From Pelagibacteraceae bacterium AG-339-N18 (GTDB taxonomy: Bacteria > Pseudomonadota > Alphaproteobacteria > Pelagibacterales > Pelagibacteraceae): a DNA stretch of 18,598 nt. The stretch's first letter is position 1, and the number at the start of each line of letters is the position of its first letter. Below, piece by piece: positions 1 through 8,365 of this stretch. The DNA lies in contig QCAD01000011.1 of NCBI GenBank assembly GCA_003282055.1, positions 1-18,598 on the forward strand. The letters run 5' to 3'. Below the pieces are notes generated by a model that had not been told where the DNA came from, made no database searches, and saw only the letters and a program-made list of their open reading frames with translations. Both the position numbers and the translations under genes were made by a program.

Positions 1-743
1 TCATCGGCCAACATGAAGTGAGGGAAGAAACCCGCACCCATTTTGTTACTGATCCAGAATACTGGCAATAAGTAAGCTATGATTAGTACGATATATTGAG
101 CTACCTGTGTCCAAGTTACTCCTCTCATACCGCCAAGCATTGAACAAAGTAAGATACTTATTAGTCCAACGTATACAGCGTATTGAAATGGAATATCCAG
201 TGCAACAGATGCAATAGTACCTGTGGCGTTAATTTGTGCAGTCACATAAGTAAATGAAGCAACGGTTAAAACCACTACTGCCATGAATCTACTTAAATTA
301 CCACCGTATCTTGTACCAATAAAATCTGGAACTGTGTAACAGCCAAATTTTCTTAAGTAAGGTGCTAATAGTGATGCAACTAATACATATCCACCAGTCC
401 AACCTACGAGTAGTGCCATATATCCGTAACCTTTGAAGTAAATACCACCAGCCATTGCAACGAATGAAGCACCAGACATCCAGTCTGCTGCTGTCGCCAT
501 TCCGTTGAACACGGTTGGTACTTGTCTTCCAGCTACGTAATACGCATCTGCTTGCGCTGTACGTGATAGATAACCAATTATTGCATAGATGGCTACAGTA
601 AAGGCAACGAAACAAATTCCGATTGCTTTAGCTGACATACCCATCTGCTCACCAATTGACATAATGATTATGAAACCTAAAAATCCTCCTGTATAGATTC
701 CATAAACCTTAGGTAAATTGTCTATAAAATTACCTTTTAGCAT
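1..743 (-). CDS. Sodium:solute symporter, large subunit (VC_2705-type), 3' part cut by window edge
   Basis: The leftward frame from the ATG at 743 stays open for 247 codons to the left edge, so the C-terminal part lies outside the window. The protein begins MLKGNFIDNLPKVYG and has a series of hydrophobic helices. It contains motifs typical of the SSS (sodium:solute symporter) family: GRQVPTVFNGMATAADWMSG, then a GRxVPxxxNG-like loop, followed by YTVPDFIGTRYGG and LGGMRGVTWTQVAQYIVL. Its partner, a DUF4212 small subunit, lies directly upstream, and their stop and start codons overlap as TAATG, so translation is probably coupled. A good Shine-Dalgarno (GAGAGAGGAG) sits before the ATG. This two-subunit class of inner-membrane Na+/solute symporter is related to acetate permease ActP. 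Acetate is a reasonable guess because acs lies about 1 kb away, but the substrate is not shown by sequence. Confidence 0.93.
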   Translation of the reverse strand, partial: MLKGNFIDNLPKVYGIYTGGFLGFIIIMSIGEQMGMSAKAIGICFVAFTVAIYAIIGYLSRTAQADAYYVAGRQVPTVFNGMATAADWMSGASFVAMAGGIYFKGYGYMALLVGWTGGYVLVASLLAPYLRKFGCYTVPDFIGTRYGGNLSRFMAVVVLTVASFTYVTAQINATGTIASVALDIPFQYAVYVGLISILLCSMLGGMRGVTWTQVAQYIVLIIAYLLPVFWISNKMGAGFFPHFMLAD

Positions 744-1003
744 TAGTCATCTCCTCTCTCACTAAAGCCGAACTCTTCATCAATTTTTTCTTGTCTATTC
801 GCAAACCAGAAAATCAGTATTACGAAAATTCCAAGAGAACCTTGACAAGTGAACCAATAAGTCAACGGATAACCAAATGGTCCCGTAACCTCGTTCATTT
901 CAGCCCCGAATAAGAAGATGCCAATTGAGAAAACAAACCAAATTGCTAAAGTCATCATTAGCAAACCCTTGGATTTTTCCCAGTGTTGTTCTTGTTTTGA
1001 CAT
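743..1003 (-). CDS. DUF4212 sodium/solute symporter small subunit
   Basis: This is an 86-residue protein with two predicted membrane helices, about residues 15-35 and 46-68. The segments WEKSKGLLMMTLAIWFVFS and FPLTYWFTCQGSLGIFVI-like sequence match the DUF4212 family, the small partner of VC_2705-type sodium:solute symporters. It probably sits in the inner membrane with the large subunit encoded immediately downstream. The stop codon TAA shares one base with the ATG of that gene. An unusually clear ribosome binding site (AGAGAGAGG, about 6 bases before the ATG) precedes it, which is notable because most genes in this window have no obvious one. It is the first gene of the leftward unit, so the divergent region 1004-1128 should hold its promoter. 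Confidence 0.93.
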   Translation of the reverse strand: MSKQEQHWEKSKGLLMMTLAIWFVFSIGIFLFGAEMNEVTGPFGYPLTYWFTCQGSLGIFVILIFWFANRQEKIDEEFGFSERGDD

Positions 1004-1128
1004 TTATACCTCTCTCTTTTTAGTTATAACTGGCGAAAACCATAACCATTATAAAATAGATTTAAAGTGTTAAAATTGGTAAATTTACTAGCCTTTTTTA
1101 GTTATAAGTGTCAAAAATAGGGCTTTTT
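1004..1128. promoter_or_regulatory. Divergent intergenic region with repeated palindromic TTTTTAGTTATAA motif
   Basis: The region between the divergent symporter operon and the gene at 1129 contains two identical 13-base copies of TTTTTAGTTATAA, at 1017-1029 and 1095-1107, in the same orientation. The first extends to AGTTATAACT (1022-1031), a perfect 10-base palindrome. The second is nearly palindromic (AGTTATAAGT). Paired palindromic sites flanking a divergent promoter look like operators for a dimeric regulator of acetate or solute uptake. In such AT-rich DNA, chance remains possible. The first copy would lie in the 5' leader of the symporter transcript. Confidence 0.4.
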
Positions 1129-1752
1129 ATGGGTAAATACAAATTAACTTGGAGAGACTTAACCTTCCATGATTTTAAGACTTATCTATTTGCCATGTTT
1201 AAAGCTTTCATTCCTAAAGGGAAAATTAGTAACCTAGATCAACTTGAAGCTTTTATTCAAACAAAATCCGCTTGGGTGAGCCAAGTCACTCTTTATGGGT
1301 ATCTTAAAACAAGGATGGGAACTAGATATGTACTTCATTTTGAGAATGATACTTTCATGGACTCAGTTAACCTTGCTAAGTGGAATATTTATTCAGTTGC
1401 TCTTCAAGATCTTACATTCTTTACATTTTCAAAGCTTAAAGCAAATTTTAATTATCAAGATACTGAAAAGGCAAAAGAAATCTTTTTAAAAATTTTAGAT
1501 GACGAAACTACAAACAAAATGCCGACAGATATTATAGAAAATGCGAAAAAAAGTTTTGATGAAAGACTGCAGAATATCAATTGGGATAATTATCATAATG
1601 ATTTACCGTTCAATCCTAGTGCTTTATCATTATACAAGTGGGCACCGATAGCTGATGATTTAAAGACGTTAGATCGTAAAATTGTTCTTAATTCAGTTAT
1701 TTTAAAATGGGATGTTGTAAAAAAAGAATTTAATGAAAGAATAAAATTTTAA
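1129..1752 (+). CDS. Conserved hypothetical protein next to acetate genes
   Basis: This is a soluble-looking protein of 207 residues if it starts at the ATG at 1129, or 214 residues from a GTG at 1108. The ATG is preferred because the GTG directly abuts the second copy of the operator-like repeat and the product then begins [20 protein letters not shown] recognise no catalytic motif, signal peptide or convincing membrane helix. The segments [19 protein letters not shown] and [20 protein letters not shown] look like a conserved uncharacterised alphaproteobacterial family, but that is from memory. It lies divergent from the sodium symporter and convergent with acs, and its 3' end overlaps the acs 3' end by four bases (1749-1752). 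A role linked to acetate or solute uptake is suggested only by position. Confidence 0.82.
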   Translation: MGKYKLTWRDLTFHDFKTYLFAMFKAFIPKGKISNLDQLEAFIQTKSAWVSQVTLYGYLKTRMGTRYVLHFENDTFMDSVNLAKWNIYSVALQDLTFFTFSKLKANFNYQDTEKAKEIFLKILDDETTNKMPTDIIENAKKSFDERLQNINWDNYHNDLPFNPSALSLYKWAPIADDLKTLDRKIVLNSVILKWDVVKKEFNERIKF

Positions 1753-3821
1753 ATATTTTTTCTATTGTCTACTAAACTATCAACAACAGTTGGATCAGCA
1801 AGAGTAGTTGTATCACCTAGTTGTCCATGTTCATTTGCTGCAATTTTTCTTAAAATTCTTCTCATAATTTTTCCAGACCTTGTTTTCGGAAGTCCTGGGG
1901 TAAAATGAATTAGATCTGGTGTTGCTAAAGGTCCAATTTGTTTTCGCACCCAAAGTTTTAGTTCTCTATCTAAGTCACCAGTCTCACTCTCCCCTGCATT
2001 AAGTGTAACATAACAGTACAATCCATTTCCTTTTATATCATGAGGATATCCGACTACTGCAGCCTCAGCTACTTTTGGGTGTGCAACAAAAGCGCTCTCA
2101 ATCTCAGCTGTGCCTAAATTATGGCCTGAAACAATAATCACATCATCAACTCTACCAGTGATCCAGTAGTAACCATCTTTATCTCTTTTACATCCATCTC
2201 CAGTAAAATATTTCCCGTCAAACTGAGAAAAATATGTATCAATAAACCTTTGATGATCACCATATACGGTTCTCATTTGACCAGGCCAAGATTGAGCTAT
2301 ACAAAGTTTTCCTTCGCCCTCACCTTTTATTTCTTCACCATTTTTATTCACTAACACAGGTTTAATTCCATAAAAAGGTTTTGTTGCTGATCCAGGTTTC
2401 AGTGGAATAGCTCCTGTTTGTGGTGCAATAAGAATTCCCCCTGTTTCTGTCTGCCACCATGTATCGACAATTGGACATTTGGAATTTCCGACAGTTTTAT
2501 AATACCACATCCATGCCTCTGGATTTATCGGTTCACCAACAGTTCCTAATAATTTTAGGGATTTTCTGGAAGTTTTATTAACTGGGCCATCACCCTCTCG
2601 CATCAATGCTCTTATAGCTGTTGGGGCAGTATAGAATGTGTTAACTTTAAATTTATCAACAATTTGCCACCATCTTGAGCTATCAGGATAATTTGGAACA
2701 CCTTCAAACATTATAGTGGTTGCTCCATTTGCGAGAGGCCCGTAGATAATATAACTATGTCCGGTAACCCATCCAATATCTGCGGTGCACCAATAAATAT
2801 CATTAGGTTTGTAGTTGAAAATATATTGATGAGTCATTGACGCATAAACCATATACCCGCCAGTAGTATGCAAAACTCCTTTTGGTTTTCCAGTTGATCC
2901 TGACGTATAAAGAATAAATAATGGATCTTCAGCATTCATTTCCTCAGGCTCATAATGATTTGGAACATCTTTTATTAAATCATGATACCAAACATCTCGA
3001 TCTTCATTCCAGAATACATAGTTACCGGTTCTCTTTACTACAATACATTTTTTGACATCTGGGCAATTAGATAAAGCTTCATCTGTTGTTGCTTTTAAAG
3101 GAATAGTCTTTCCTCCTCTCACTCCCTCATCGGCGGTAATTATATACTCAGATTTACAATCATTTACTCTTCCTGAAATTGATTCTGAAGAAAAACCACC
3201 AAAAATTATTGAGTGTACCGCACCTATTCTTGCACAAGCCAACATTAGGATTGCTAATTCAGGAATCATTGTCAAATAAATAGTGACACGGTCGCCTTTT
3301 TGTATCCCTAGTTTTTTTAGACCATTAGCAGCTTTTGAAACTTTTTGATGTAATTGTTTATAAGAAATTTTTTGCGTATCTTTTGGATCATCACCGACCC
3401 AAATAATTGCAGTCTTATCCTTTTTATCTTTTAAATGACGATCAATACAATTCGCTGATGCATTTAGAGTTCCATCTTCAAACCATTTAATTTTAACTTC
3501 GTTTTTACTATATTTGACGTCTTTTATTTTTTTGTAAGGTTTTATCCAGGTAATTCTTTTTCCTTCTTTCTTCCAAAATAAGTTATTGTTCTTAATAGAT
3601 TCAGAATATTTTTTTTGATACTGAGATTTATTTGCTAGACTTCTTTTTACCCACTCAGGTCTAGTTTTAATTATTTGTTCTTTAGTGGATGCCTCAATTT
3701 TTTTAACCTTAGTTTTTTTTGTATAAGTTTTTTTAGCCTTCGATATTTTTCTTATTTTTCTCTTCTTCTTTGAATATTTTTTCTTTGCTTTTTTCTTTTT
3801 TGATTTTTTTTTCTTTGGCAT
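1749..3821 (-). CDS. acs: Acetyl-CoA synthetase with lysine-rich N-terminal tail
   Basis: AMP-forming acetate-CoA ligase of 690 residues, which activates acetate with ATP and CoA in the cytoplasm. The family signatures are clear: [18 protein letters not shown] near 113-130, the P-loop [11 protein letters not shown] at 305-315, DTWWQTET at 453-460, YFTGDG at 538-543 and [20 protein letters not shown] at 556-575. The C-terminal [11 protein letters not shown] contains the catalytic lysine K651, the residue acetylated in other Acs enzymes. The protein is about 40 residues longer than usual at the N-terminus. Residues 1-40 contain 23 lysines and 2 arginines, with no later Met before the conserved core, so the tail appears genuine. 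The gene lies four bases after the EVE gene on the same strand, and its 3' end overlaps the convergent neighbour by four bases. Confidence 0.97.
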   Translation of the reverse strand: MPKKKKSKKKKAKKKYSKKKRKIRKISKAKKTYTKKTKVKKIEASTKEQIIKTRPEWVKRSLANKSQYQKKYSESIKNNNLFWKKEGKRITWIKPYKKIKDVKYSKNEVKIKWFEDGTLNASANCIDRHLKDKKDKTAIIWVGDDPKDTQKISYKQLHQKVSKAANGLKKLGIQKGDRVTIYLTMIPELAILMLACARIGAVHSIIFGGFSSESISGRVNDCKSEYIITADEGVRGGKTIPLKATTDEALSNCPDVKKCIVVKRTGNYVFWNEDRDVWYHDLIKDVPNHYEPEEMNAEDPLFILYTSGSTGKPKGVLHTTGGYMVYASMTHQYIFNYKPNDIYWCTADIGWVTGHSYIIYGPLANGATTIMFEGVPNYPDSSRWWQIVDKFKVNTFYTAPTAIRALMREGDGPVNKTSRKSLKLLGTVGEPINPEAWMWYYKTVGNSKCPIVDTWWQTETGGILIAPQTGAIPLKPGSATKPFYGIKPVLVNKNGEEIKGEGEGKLCIAQSWPGQMRTVYGDHQRFIDTYFSQFDGKYFTGDGCKRDKDGYYWITGRVDDVIIVSGHNLGTAEIESAFVAHPKVAEAAVVGYPHDIKGNGLYCYVTLNAGESETGDLDRELKLWVRKQIGPLATPDLIHFTPGLPKTRSGKIMRRILRKIAANEHGQLGDTTTLADPTVVDSLVDNRKNI

Positions 3822-3825
3822 ATAT

Positions 3826-4239
3826 TTAAAATTTACCCATCTTATTTAAAATCTTCCAGCTTTTAGAGTCAATAGGCATTACAGATAATCTGCTTTGTTT
3901 AATTAAAGATAAATGGCTTAAATCCTTGCTTTTTTTAATATTCTCTAAAGTTATTGGATTATCCAATTTTTTTAAAAATTTAACAGTTACTGCTACAAAC
4001 TTTCCAGATTTGTCTGTTTTGTCAATATAATGTTCTTTCACTACCTCTACGATTCCCACAATTTCCTTCCCAATGTTTGAATGGTAAAAAAAACATTGGT
4101 CTCCTTTTCTCATATTTTTAAGATTTTTGGCTGCTTGATAATTTCTTACACCATCCCAAGGCGCACCTTTTACACCAGCTTTTTTTTGTTGATCAATTGA
4201 CCACACATCAGGTTCTGATTTCATTAACCAATATTGCAT
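3826..4239 (-). CDS. EVE domain-containing protein
   Basis: This is a 137-residue cytoplasmic protein consisting almost wholly of an EVE domain (formerly DUF55), the PUA-like fold of the thymocyte nuclear protein THY28 family. The start [18 protein letters not shown] is the typical family N-terminus. It is followed by [20 protein letters not shown] and [17 protein letters not shown], also hallmarks. The family is thought to bind modified bases in nucleic acids. The frame is open 18 codons further upstream, into tsaD, but homology favours the ATG at 4239. That ATG shares one base with the tsaD stop (TAATG), implying coupled translation. The family often sits near tsaD in alphaproteobacteria, usually with gpsA and a YciI gene between, and neither is present here (recalled family context). 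The C-terminus [16 protein letters not shown] is also conserved. Confidence 0.93.
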   Translation of the reverse strand: MQYWLMKSEPDVWSIDQQKKAGVKGAPWDGVRNYQAAKNLKNMRKGDQCFFYHSNIGKEIVGIVEVVKEHYIDKTDKSGKFVAVTVKFLKKLDNPITLENIKKSKDLSHLSLIKQSRLSVMPIDSKSWKILNKMGKF

Positions 4240-5312
4240 TATAATTTTACTCCAGCTCCTTTTAAAAAACTTGCTTTTACATCTAATGACCATCTTGGTT
4301 TTGCTGGATAATCTAGATCATTAAACTGTTTTAACTTAAATTTTTCTAAACCTACCACTCCAATCATTGCAGCATTATCACCACAAAGGTCAATTGGAGG
4401 AAATATACTTTCATAATTTTTTTCTTCACATAAATTAATTAGCATTGATCTAATTTTTTTATTTGCTGCAACACCACCAGCTATTACAAAAACTTTTTTT
4501 TTAAGAGTTTTATTTTTTTCAAACTGTTTAAAAGCAATTTTAGTTTTTTTAGATAATATTTCTTCGATGGTCTTTTGAAACGATGCTGCTAAATCAAATT
4601 TTTCTTGTTCCGTTTTGATTGTTTTATTTATTTTTAAAACAGCTGTTTTTAGTCCAGCAAAAGATAAATTGCATCCACCTTTATTGAAAATTGGTTTTGG
4701 CAAATCATATTTTTCTGGATCACCTTTTTTAGCTAAAATTTCGATTTGTGGTCCACCTGGAAATTCGACCCCTAAAAGTTTAGCTGTTTTATCAAATGCT
4801 TCACCTAGAGCGTCATCAATAGTTGTTCCCAACCTTTTATATTCGCCTAAACTTTGAACATCAAGATACTGTGAATGTCCTCCAGATATTAAAAGAAGCA
4901 AATATGGATAATCCAACAATGAATTTATTTTGGGACTTAGTGCATGCCCCTCAAGATGATTTACAGCAATAAAAGGCTTGTTTGTTATCGAAGCAAAAGT
5001 TTTTGCAAAATTTAAACCAACTGATAAACACACAATAAGCCCAGGGCCTGCTGTACAGGCTATTGCATCAATTTCCTCTATTTTTTTCCCACTTTCACTT
5101 ATTGCTTTTTGAACAATTAAATCTATTTTTTCTATATGGGATCTAGCTGCTAATTCGGGAACAACCCCACCAAAATCTCTGTGAACTTCAACCTGACTTG
5201 ATATAATATTTGATAATATAACAGGTAATCCTTGTTCATTTTCAGATATCAAAGAGGCCGCCGTTTCATCACAACTAGTCTCTATTCCAAGAATTAATGG
5301 TTTTTTACTCAT
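4239..5312 (-). CDS. tsaD: tRNA threonylcarbamoyladenosine transferase TsaD
   Basis: This 357-residue protein catalyses transfer of the threonylcarbamoyl group to A37 of ANN-decoding tRNAs, working with TsaB, TsaC and TsaE in the cytoplasm. The ASKHA fold motifs are all visible: GIETSCDETAASL at 9-21, the metal-binding NHLEGH with H119 and H123, SGGHSQY at 143-149, GEAFDKTAKLLG at 170-181, NLSFAGLKTAV at 215-225, IAGGVAANKKIR at 278-289 and the metal ligand D312 in CGDNAAMI. Length and spacing are normal. It is the first gene of the leftward tsaD-EVE-acs unit and diverges from hemC across 56 bases. The tsaD/hemC divergent pairing is, as I recall, common in alphaproteobacteria. Confidence 0.97.
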   Translation of the reverse strand: MSKKPLILGIETSCDETAASLISENEQGLPVILSNIISSQVEVHRDFGGVVPELAARSHIEKIDLIVQKAISESGKKIEEIDAIACTAGPGLIVCLSVGLNFAKTFASITNKPFIAVNHLEGHALSPKINSLLDYPYLLLLISGGHSQYLDVQSLGEYKRLGTTIDDALGEAFDKTAKLLGVEFPGGPQIEILAKKGDPEKYDLPKPIFNKGGCNLSFAGLKTAVLKINKTIKTEQEKFDLAASFQKTIEEILSKKTKIAFKQFEKNKTLKKKVFVIAGGVAANKKIRSMLINLCEEKNYESIFPPIDLCGDNAAMIGVVGLEKFKLKQFNDLDYPAKPRWSLDVKASFLKGAGVKL

Positions 5313-5368
5313 TCAAATAGTTTTTAATAATTGTACAATCCCAATACAAGTAAGAAATAAATTTATTT
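5313..5368. promoter_or_regulatory. Short divergent promoter region between tsaD and hemC
   Basis: These 56 bases must carry promoters for both the leftward tsaD unit and the rightward hemC operon unless the promoters reach into coding sequence. A perfect 10-base palindrome ATTGTACAAT lies at 5330-5339, near the centre. No convincing ribosome binding site precedes either start codon. The promoter assignment rests on gene orientation only. Confidence 0.35.
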
Positions 5369-6286
5369 ATGAGAAAAAAAATTATTATTGGATCAAGAGG
5401 CAGCAAGTTAGCTTTGATATATGCACAAAAAGTGAGAGATAAAATTATAAATAATACTGATTTTACAGAGCGAGATATTGATATAAAAAAAATAACCACC
5501 AAAGGTGATGAGTTTAAAGATGTGAGATTGTCAGAGTTTGGGGGTAAAGGATTATTTTCAAGTAACATTGAAAAGGAGCTTAAGCATAAAAATATTGATA
5601 TAGCTGTTCATGCTCTTAAAGATATGCCTGCTTTAGAGACAGAGGGCCTTACTACAGATGCATTTTTAAAAAGAAATGATCCAAGAGAAATCCTTATTAC
5701 ACTAAATAAAAAAAAATTAAGCGAATTAAAAATCAATTCTATTATTGGCACTTCTTCTTTTCGAAGAGAGTATCAAATAAAAAAAATTAGATCAGATATT
5801 CAATGTAAACTAATTAGAGGTAATGTTGACACAAGATTAAAAAAATTAAAAGATGGATTATATGATGCAATAATTTTATCTTACGCAGGAATTAAATCTT
5901 TAGAGTTTGATAATGAAATTTCAGAAGTATTTCCACCTGAAAAAATAATTCCTAGTGCTGGACAAGGTATAATAGCACTTCAATGCAGAGAACAAGATGA
6001 AAAAATAACCTCAATTTTGAAAACCATAAATCATAATGAAACATTTATGAGGGCGCAAAGCGAAAGAAATGTCTTGAAAGTTTTAGAAGGTGATTGCGAA
6101 ACAGCTGTTGGAGCTTATTCACAAATAGAGGGGAGTAAAATCACTTTAGAAGCTGAACTTTTTTCACTCGGCGGTTCAGAAAGATTTTATGAAAAAAAAA
6201 CTGGTAAAGTAGAAGATTATAGCGAAATTGGCAAAGAAGTTGGTGAAATTTTAAAATCAAAATCTAATAATTCTTATAAAAGATAA
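5369..6286 (+). CDS. hemC: Hydroxymethylbilane synthase (porphobilinogen deaminase)
   Basis: This 305-residue enzyme polymerises four porphobilinogens into hydroxymethylbilane for haem and related tetrapyrroles. Visible family motifs are GSRGSKLAL at 9-16, the GGKGLF segment at 58-63, HALKDMP at 81-87 with the catalytic aspartate D85, GTSSFRRE at 127-134, LIRGNVDTRLKKL at 148-160, PSAGQGIIALQCR at 195-207 and LEGDCETAVGAY at 239-250. C243 in the last motif is the expected attachment site of the dipyrromethane cofactor. Length is normal. It opens a rightward operon, and hemD begins two bases after its stop codon, giving two consecutive pathway steps side by side. Confidence 0.97.
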   Translation: MRKKIIIGSRGSKLALIYAQKVRDKIINNTDFTERDIDIKKITTKGDEFKDVRLSEFGGKGLFSSNIEKELKHKNIDIAVHALKDMPALETEGLTTDAFLKRNDPREILITLNKKKLSELKINSIIGTSSFRREYQIKKIRSDIQCKLIRGNVDTRLKKLKDGLYDAIILSYAGIKSLEFDNEISEVFPPEKIIPSAGQGIIALQCREQDEKITSILKTINHNETFMRAQSERNVLKVLEGDCETAVGAYSQIEGSKITLEAELFSLGGSERFYEKKTGKVEDYSEIGKEVGEILKSKSNNSYKR

Positions 6287-6287
6287 T

Positions 6288-6986
6288 ATGCATATTTTAT
6301 TAACAAGACCTTTAGAAGATTGTTCTGAAATAATTATTAAATTTCAATCACTGGGTCATCAGGTTTCTCATCTCCCGTTATTAAGTTTAGAGAAAATAGT
6401 TTATGAAGAAATTGATTTTACAGATTATGATGGGATCATCTTTACCAGTGCTAATGCTGTAAAATTTTTGAATCTAAATGAAATTAATAAAAAAATTAAA
6501 TGTTTTTGTGTTGGAGAAGCTACCGAGAAAAGAGCAAGGAGCTTAGGTTTTCAAAATACATTTGCAGCAGGAGGAAATGTCTCAAATTTAAAAGAATTAA
6601 TTATCCAAAACTATAATTCATCAACTGGAAAGTTACTTTATGTTAGTGGAGAAAAAATATCAGTTAATCTAGATCAACAACTATCTAATGAAGGTTATAG
6701 AATAAAAAGAATTATAAATTATAAAGTTACTCATAATAAAAATTTTGATGAAAAGTTTGTAAATGAATTAAAAAAAAATATGCCAAATCTCGTTTATATT
6801 TACTCTCAAAACAGCGCAAATAGTTTTTTAAATTTTATCAAATTTCATCAATTAGAAGCTCTATGTATGGACACGAATTTAATGTGTATTGGCGAAAAAG
6901 CCTCGTCAATATTGAATGAAATTAAATGGAAAAAGATATTTCTTTTTAATCCTGGAGAAGAGGAATTTTTGTTATATAAAATTTAA
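6288..6986 (+). CDS. hemD: Uroporphyrinogen-III synthase
   Basis: This 232-residue protein belongs to the HemD family, which closes and inverts hydroxymethylbilane to uroporphyrinogen III. The family diverges strongly in sequence, so the call rests on a few signs. These are the N-terminal MHILLTRPLEDCSEI, which matches the typical TRP start, the DGIIFTSANAVKFL segment, CFCVGEATEKRARSLGF, LLYVSGEKIS, VYIYSQNSANSF and a CIGEKAS segment near the C-terminus. Position directly after hemC, with one intervening base between stop and ATG, makes the assignment strong. No separate promoter is visible. The enzyme is cytoplasmic. Confidence 0.92.
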   Translation: MHILLTRPLEDCSEIIIKFQSLGHQVSHLPLLSLEKIVYEEIDFTDYDGIIFTSANAVKFLNLNEINKKIKCFCVGEATEKRARSLGFQNTFAAGGNVSNLKELIIQNYNSSTGKLLYVSGEKISVNLDQQLSNEGYRIKRIINYKVTHNKNFDEKFVNELKKNMPNLVYIYSQNSANSFLNFIKFHQLEALCMDTNLMCIGEKASSILNEIKWKKIFLFNPGEEEFLLYKI

Positions 6987-6988
6987 TA

Positions 6989-8074
6989 ATGGAACTAATA
7001 AATAATTTTTCTGAAATATTCACATCAGTTTGGAGCAGAGGAATATTTGGGGTAGATATTTTTCAAATATTAATTGGTATTCTTATATTTCTAGTATTTC
7101 TGATTTTCAGAGGATTGATAAGTAAACTAGTTATTAAAAAATTAGAAATTATATCAAAGAAAACTACGAATAAATTAGATGATACTTTTGTTCGATCTTT
7201 AGAGGGTCCTGCAAGATTCTTACCGATTGTTCTCGGTTTTTTTATAGCAAGCTATTACATGACCTTTACTTCTGAAGGCAGAGACGTTGTGGACACTATT
7301 AATAGAACATTGATAACCATATTGATATTTTGGGTTATCCATCAAATAATTGAACCAATATCTTACATATTAAGTGGATTAGATAAACTTTTAACAAGAG
7401 AACTAATTGGATGGATAATTAAATCATTAAAAATTTTAATTTTTATATTGGGTTTGGCTGCAGTTCTTGAATTATGGGGAATAAAAATTGGACCAATTAT
7501 TGCAGGGCTAGGTTTATTTGGTGTTGCTGTTGCTTTAGGTGCACAAGATTTGTTCAAAAATTTGATATCAGGAATTTTAGTTTTGGTAGAAAAAAGATTT
7601 AAAATTGGAGATTGGATACAGGTAGAAGGAATTATTGAAGGTATAGTTGAAAAAATTGGATTTAGGTCCACAACAATAAGAAAGTTTGACAAATCTCTTG
7701 CAATTATACCGAATTTCCAATTTGCAGAAAATGCTGTCATTAATAATAGTGCTAAAAATAATTGGGCAATTAGTTGGATCATAACTCTTCAATATGACTC
7801 GACTGTTGACCAATTAAAAACTATTAGGGATGAGATTGAAGCTTACATTAATAATAGTGAGGATTACGATACTAAAGTTGGTGTAGCAGTAAGGGTGGAT
7901 AAATTTTCGGATAGCTCAATTGATATGTATGTTCGTTGTTTTACAAAGTCAAATAGTTGGAATGAGTGGCTGTCAGTAAAAGAGAGATTAGCGATTGAAA
8001 TAAAAAACATAGTAGAGAGGAATAAAGCATCCTTTGCATTTCCAAGTTCATCAGTTTACATTGAAAAAAAATGA
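6989..8074 (+). CDS. MscS-family mechanosensitive ion channel
   Basis: This is a 361-residue inner-membrane protein. Hydrophobic helices are visible at about 22-42, 74-91, 106-126 and 142-163. A pore-lining TM3-like stretch follows at 167-200 (GLGLFGVAVALGAQDLFKNL), the most conserved part of MscS channels. After it comes the beta-domain signature FKIGDWIQVEGIIEGIVEKI and then RKFDKSLAIIPNFQF at 231-245. A cytoplasmic domain occupies about 250-361. Such channels open under membrane tension to release solutes during hypo-osmotic shock. The gene starts two bases after hemD and overlaps the YggT gene by four bases (ATGA), so it appears to be co-transcribed with haem genes without an evident functional link. 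Confidence 0.94.
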   Translation: MELINNFSEIFTSVWSRGIFGVDIFQILIGILIFLVFLIFRGLISKLVIKKLEIISKKTTNKLDDTFVRSLEGPARFLPIVLGFFIASYYMTFTSEGRDVVDTINRTLITILIFWVIHQIIEPISYILSGLDKLLTRELIGWIIKSLKILIFILGLAAVLELWGIKIGPIIAGLGLFGVAVALGAQDLFKNLISGILVLVEKRFKIGDWIQVEGIIEGIVEKIGFRSTTIRKFDKSLAIIPNFQFAENAVINNSAKNNWAISWIITLQYDSTVDQLKTIRDEIEAYINNSEDYDTKVGVAVRVDKFSDSSIDMYVRCFTKSNSWNEWLSVKERLAIEIKNIVERNKASFAFPSSSVYIEKK

Positions 8075-8361
8075 TAGCTATTTTTTATTTAGCTTTACAA
8101 ATCTTAAAGCTTTATTCTTATGTGGTTATTGCCAATGTAATTATAAGTTGGTTAATTGCTTTTAATATATTGAATACTCAAAATAGATTTGTTTATTCTA
8201 TATTAGAGTTAACTTATCGCTTAACCGACCCTTTTTTAATTAGAATAAGACGTTTTTTACCAAATTTAGGATCTTTAGATATCTCACCCATAATATTACT
8301 CCTATTGATTTGGTTTATAGAAATGTGTATGAAGCTCTACATCGCACCCATGATATTTTAA
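8071..8361 (+). CDS. YggT family membrane protein
   Basis: This 96-residue membrane protein has two hydrophobic segments, about 5-30 and 73-92. The pattern VIISWLIAFNIL, then TDPFLIRIRRFLPNLGSLDI followed by PIILLLLIWFI, is the classic YggT repeat (one repeat here, whereas some relatives have two). The family function is poorly known. Proposed roles include osmotic tolerance and cell-division or photosystem organisation in other lineages. The start codon overlaps the MscS stop as ATGA, implying translational coupling, and folD starts four bases after its stop. Confidence 0.94.
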   Translation: MIAIFYLALQILKLYSYVVIANVIISWLIAFNILNTQNRFVYSILELTYRLTDPFLIRIRRFLPNLGSLDISPIILLLLIWFIEMCMKLYIAPMIF

Positions 8362-8365
8362 ACTT

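Noticed and set aside
298..615. Leftward open frame of 105 codons inside the symporter region
   Set aside because: It lies in a different frame from the clear SSS-family reading frame that covers 1-743, and its translation is low-complexity in Trp, Arg and Ser without family features.
1108..1128. GTG at 1108 as the start of the hypothetical gene
   Set aside because: It abuts the second palindromic repeat, and the ATG at 1129 gives a more typical N-terminus. The GTG cannot be fully excluded.
4240..4293. Longer EVE protein starting 18 codons upstream inside tsaD
   Set aside because: The family N-terminus begins at [10 protein letters not shown], and the TAATG overlap with tsaD supports the ATG at 4239.
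7363..7813. Two leftward open frames of 139 and 78 codons within the MscS gene
   Set aside because: They are antisense to the most conserved part of the channel gene, and their products show no recognisable motif.
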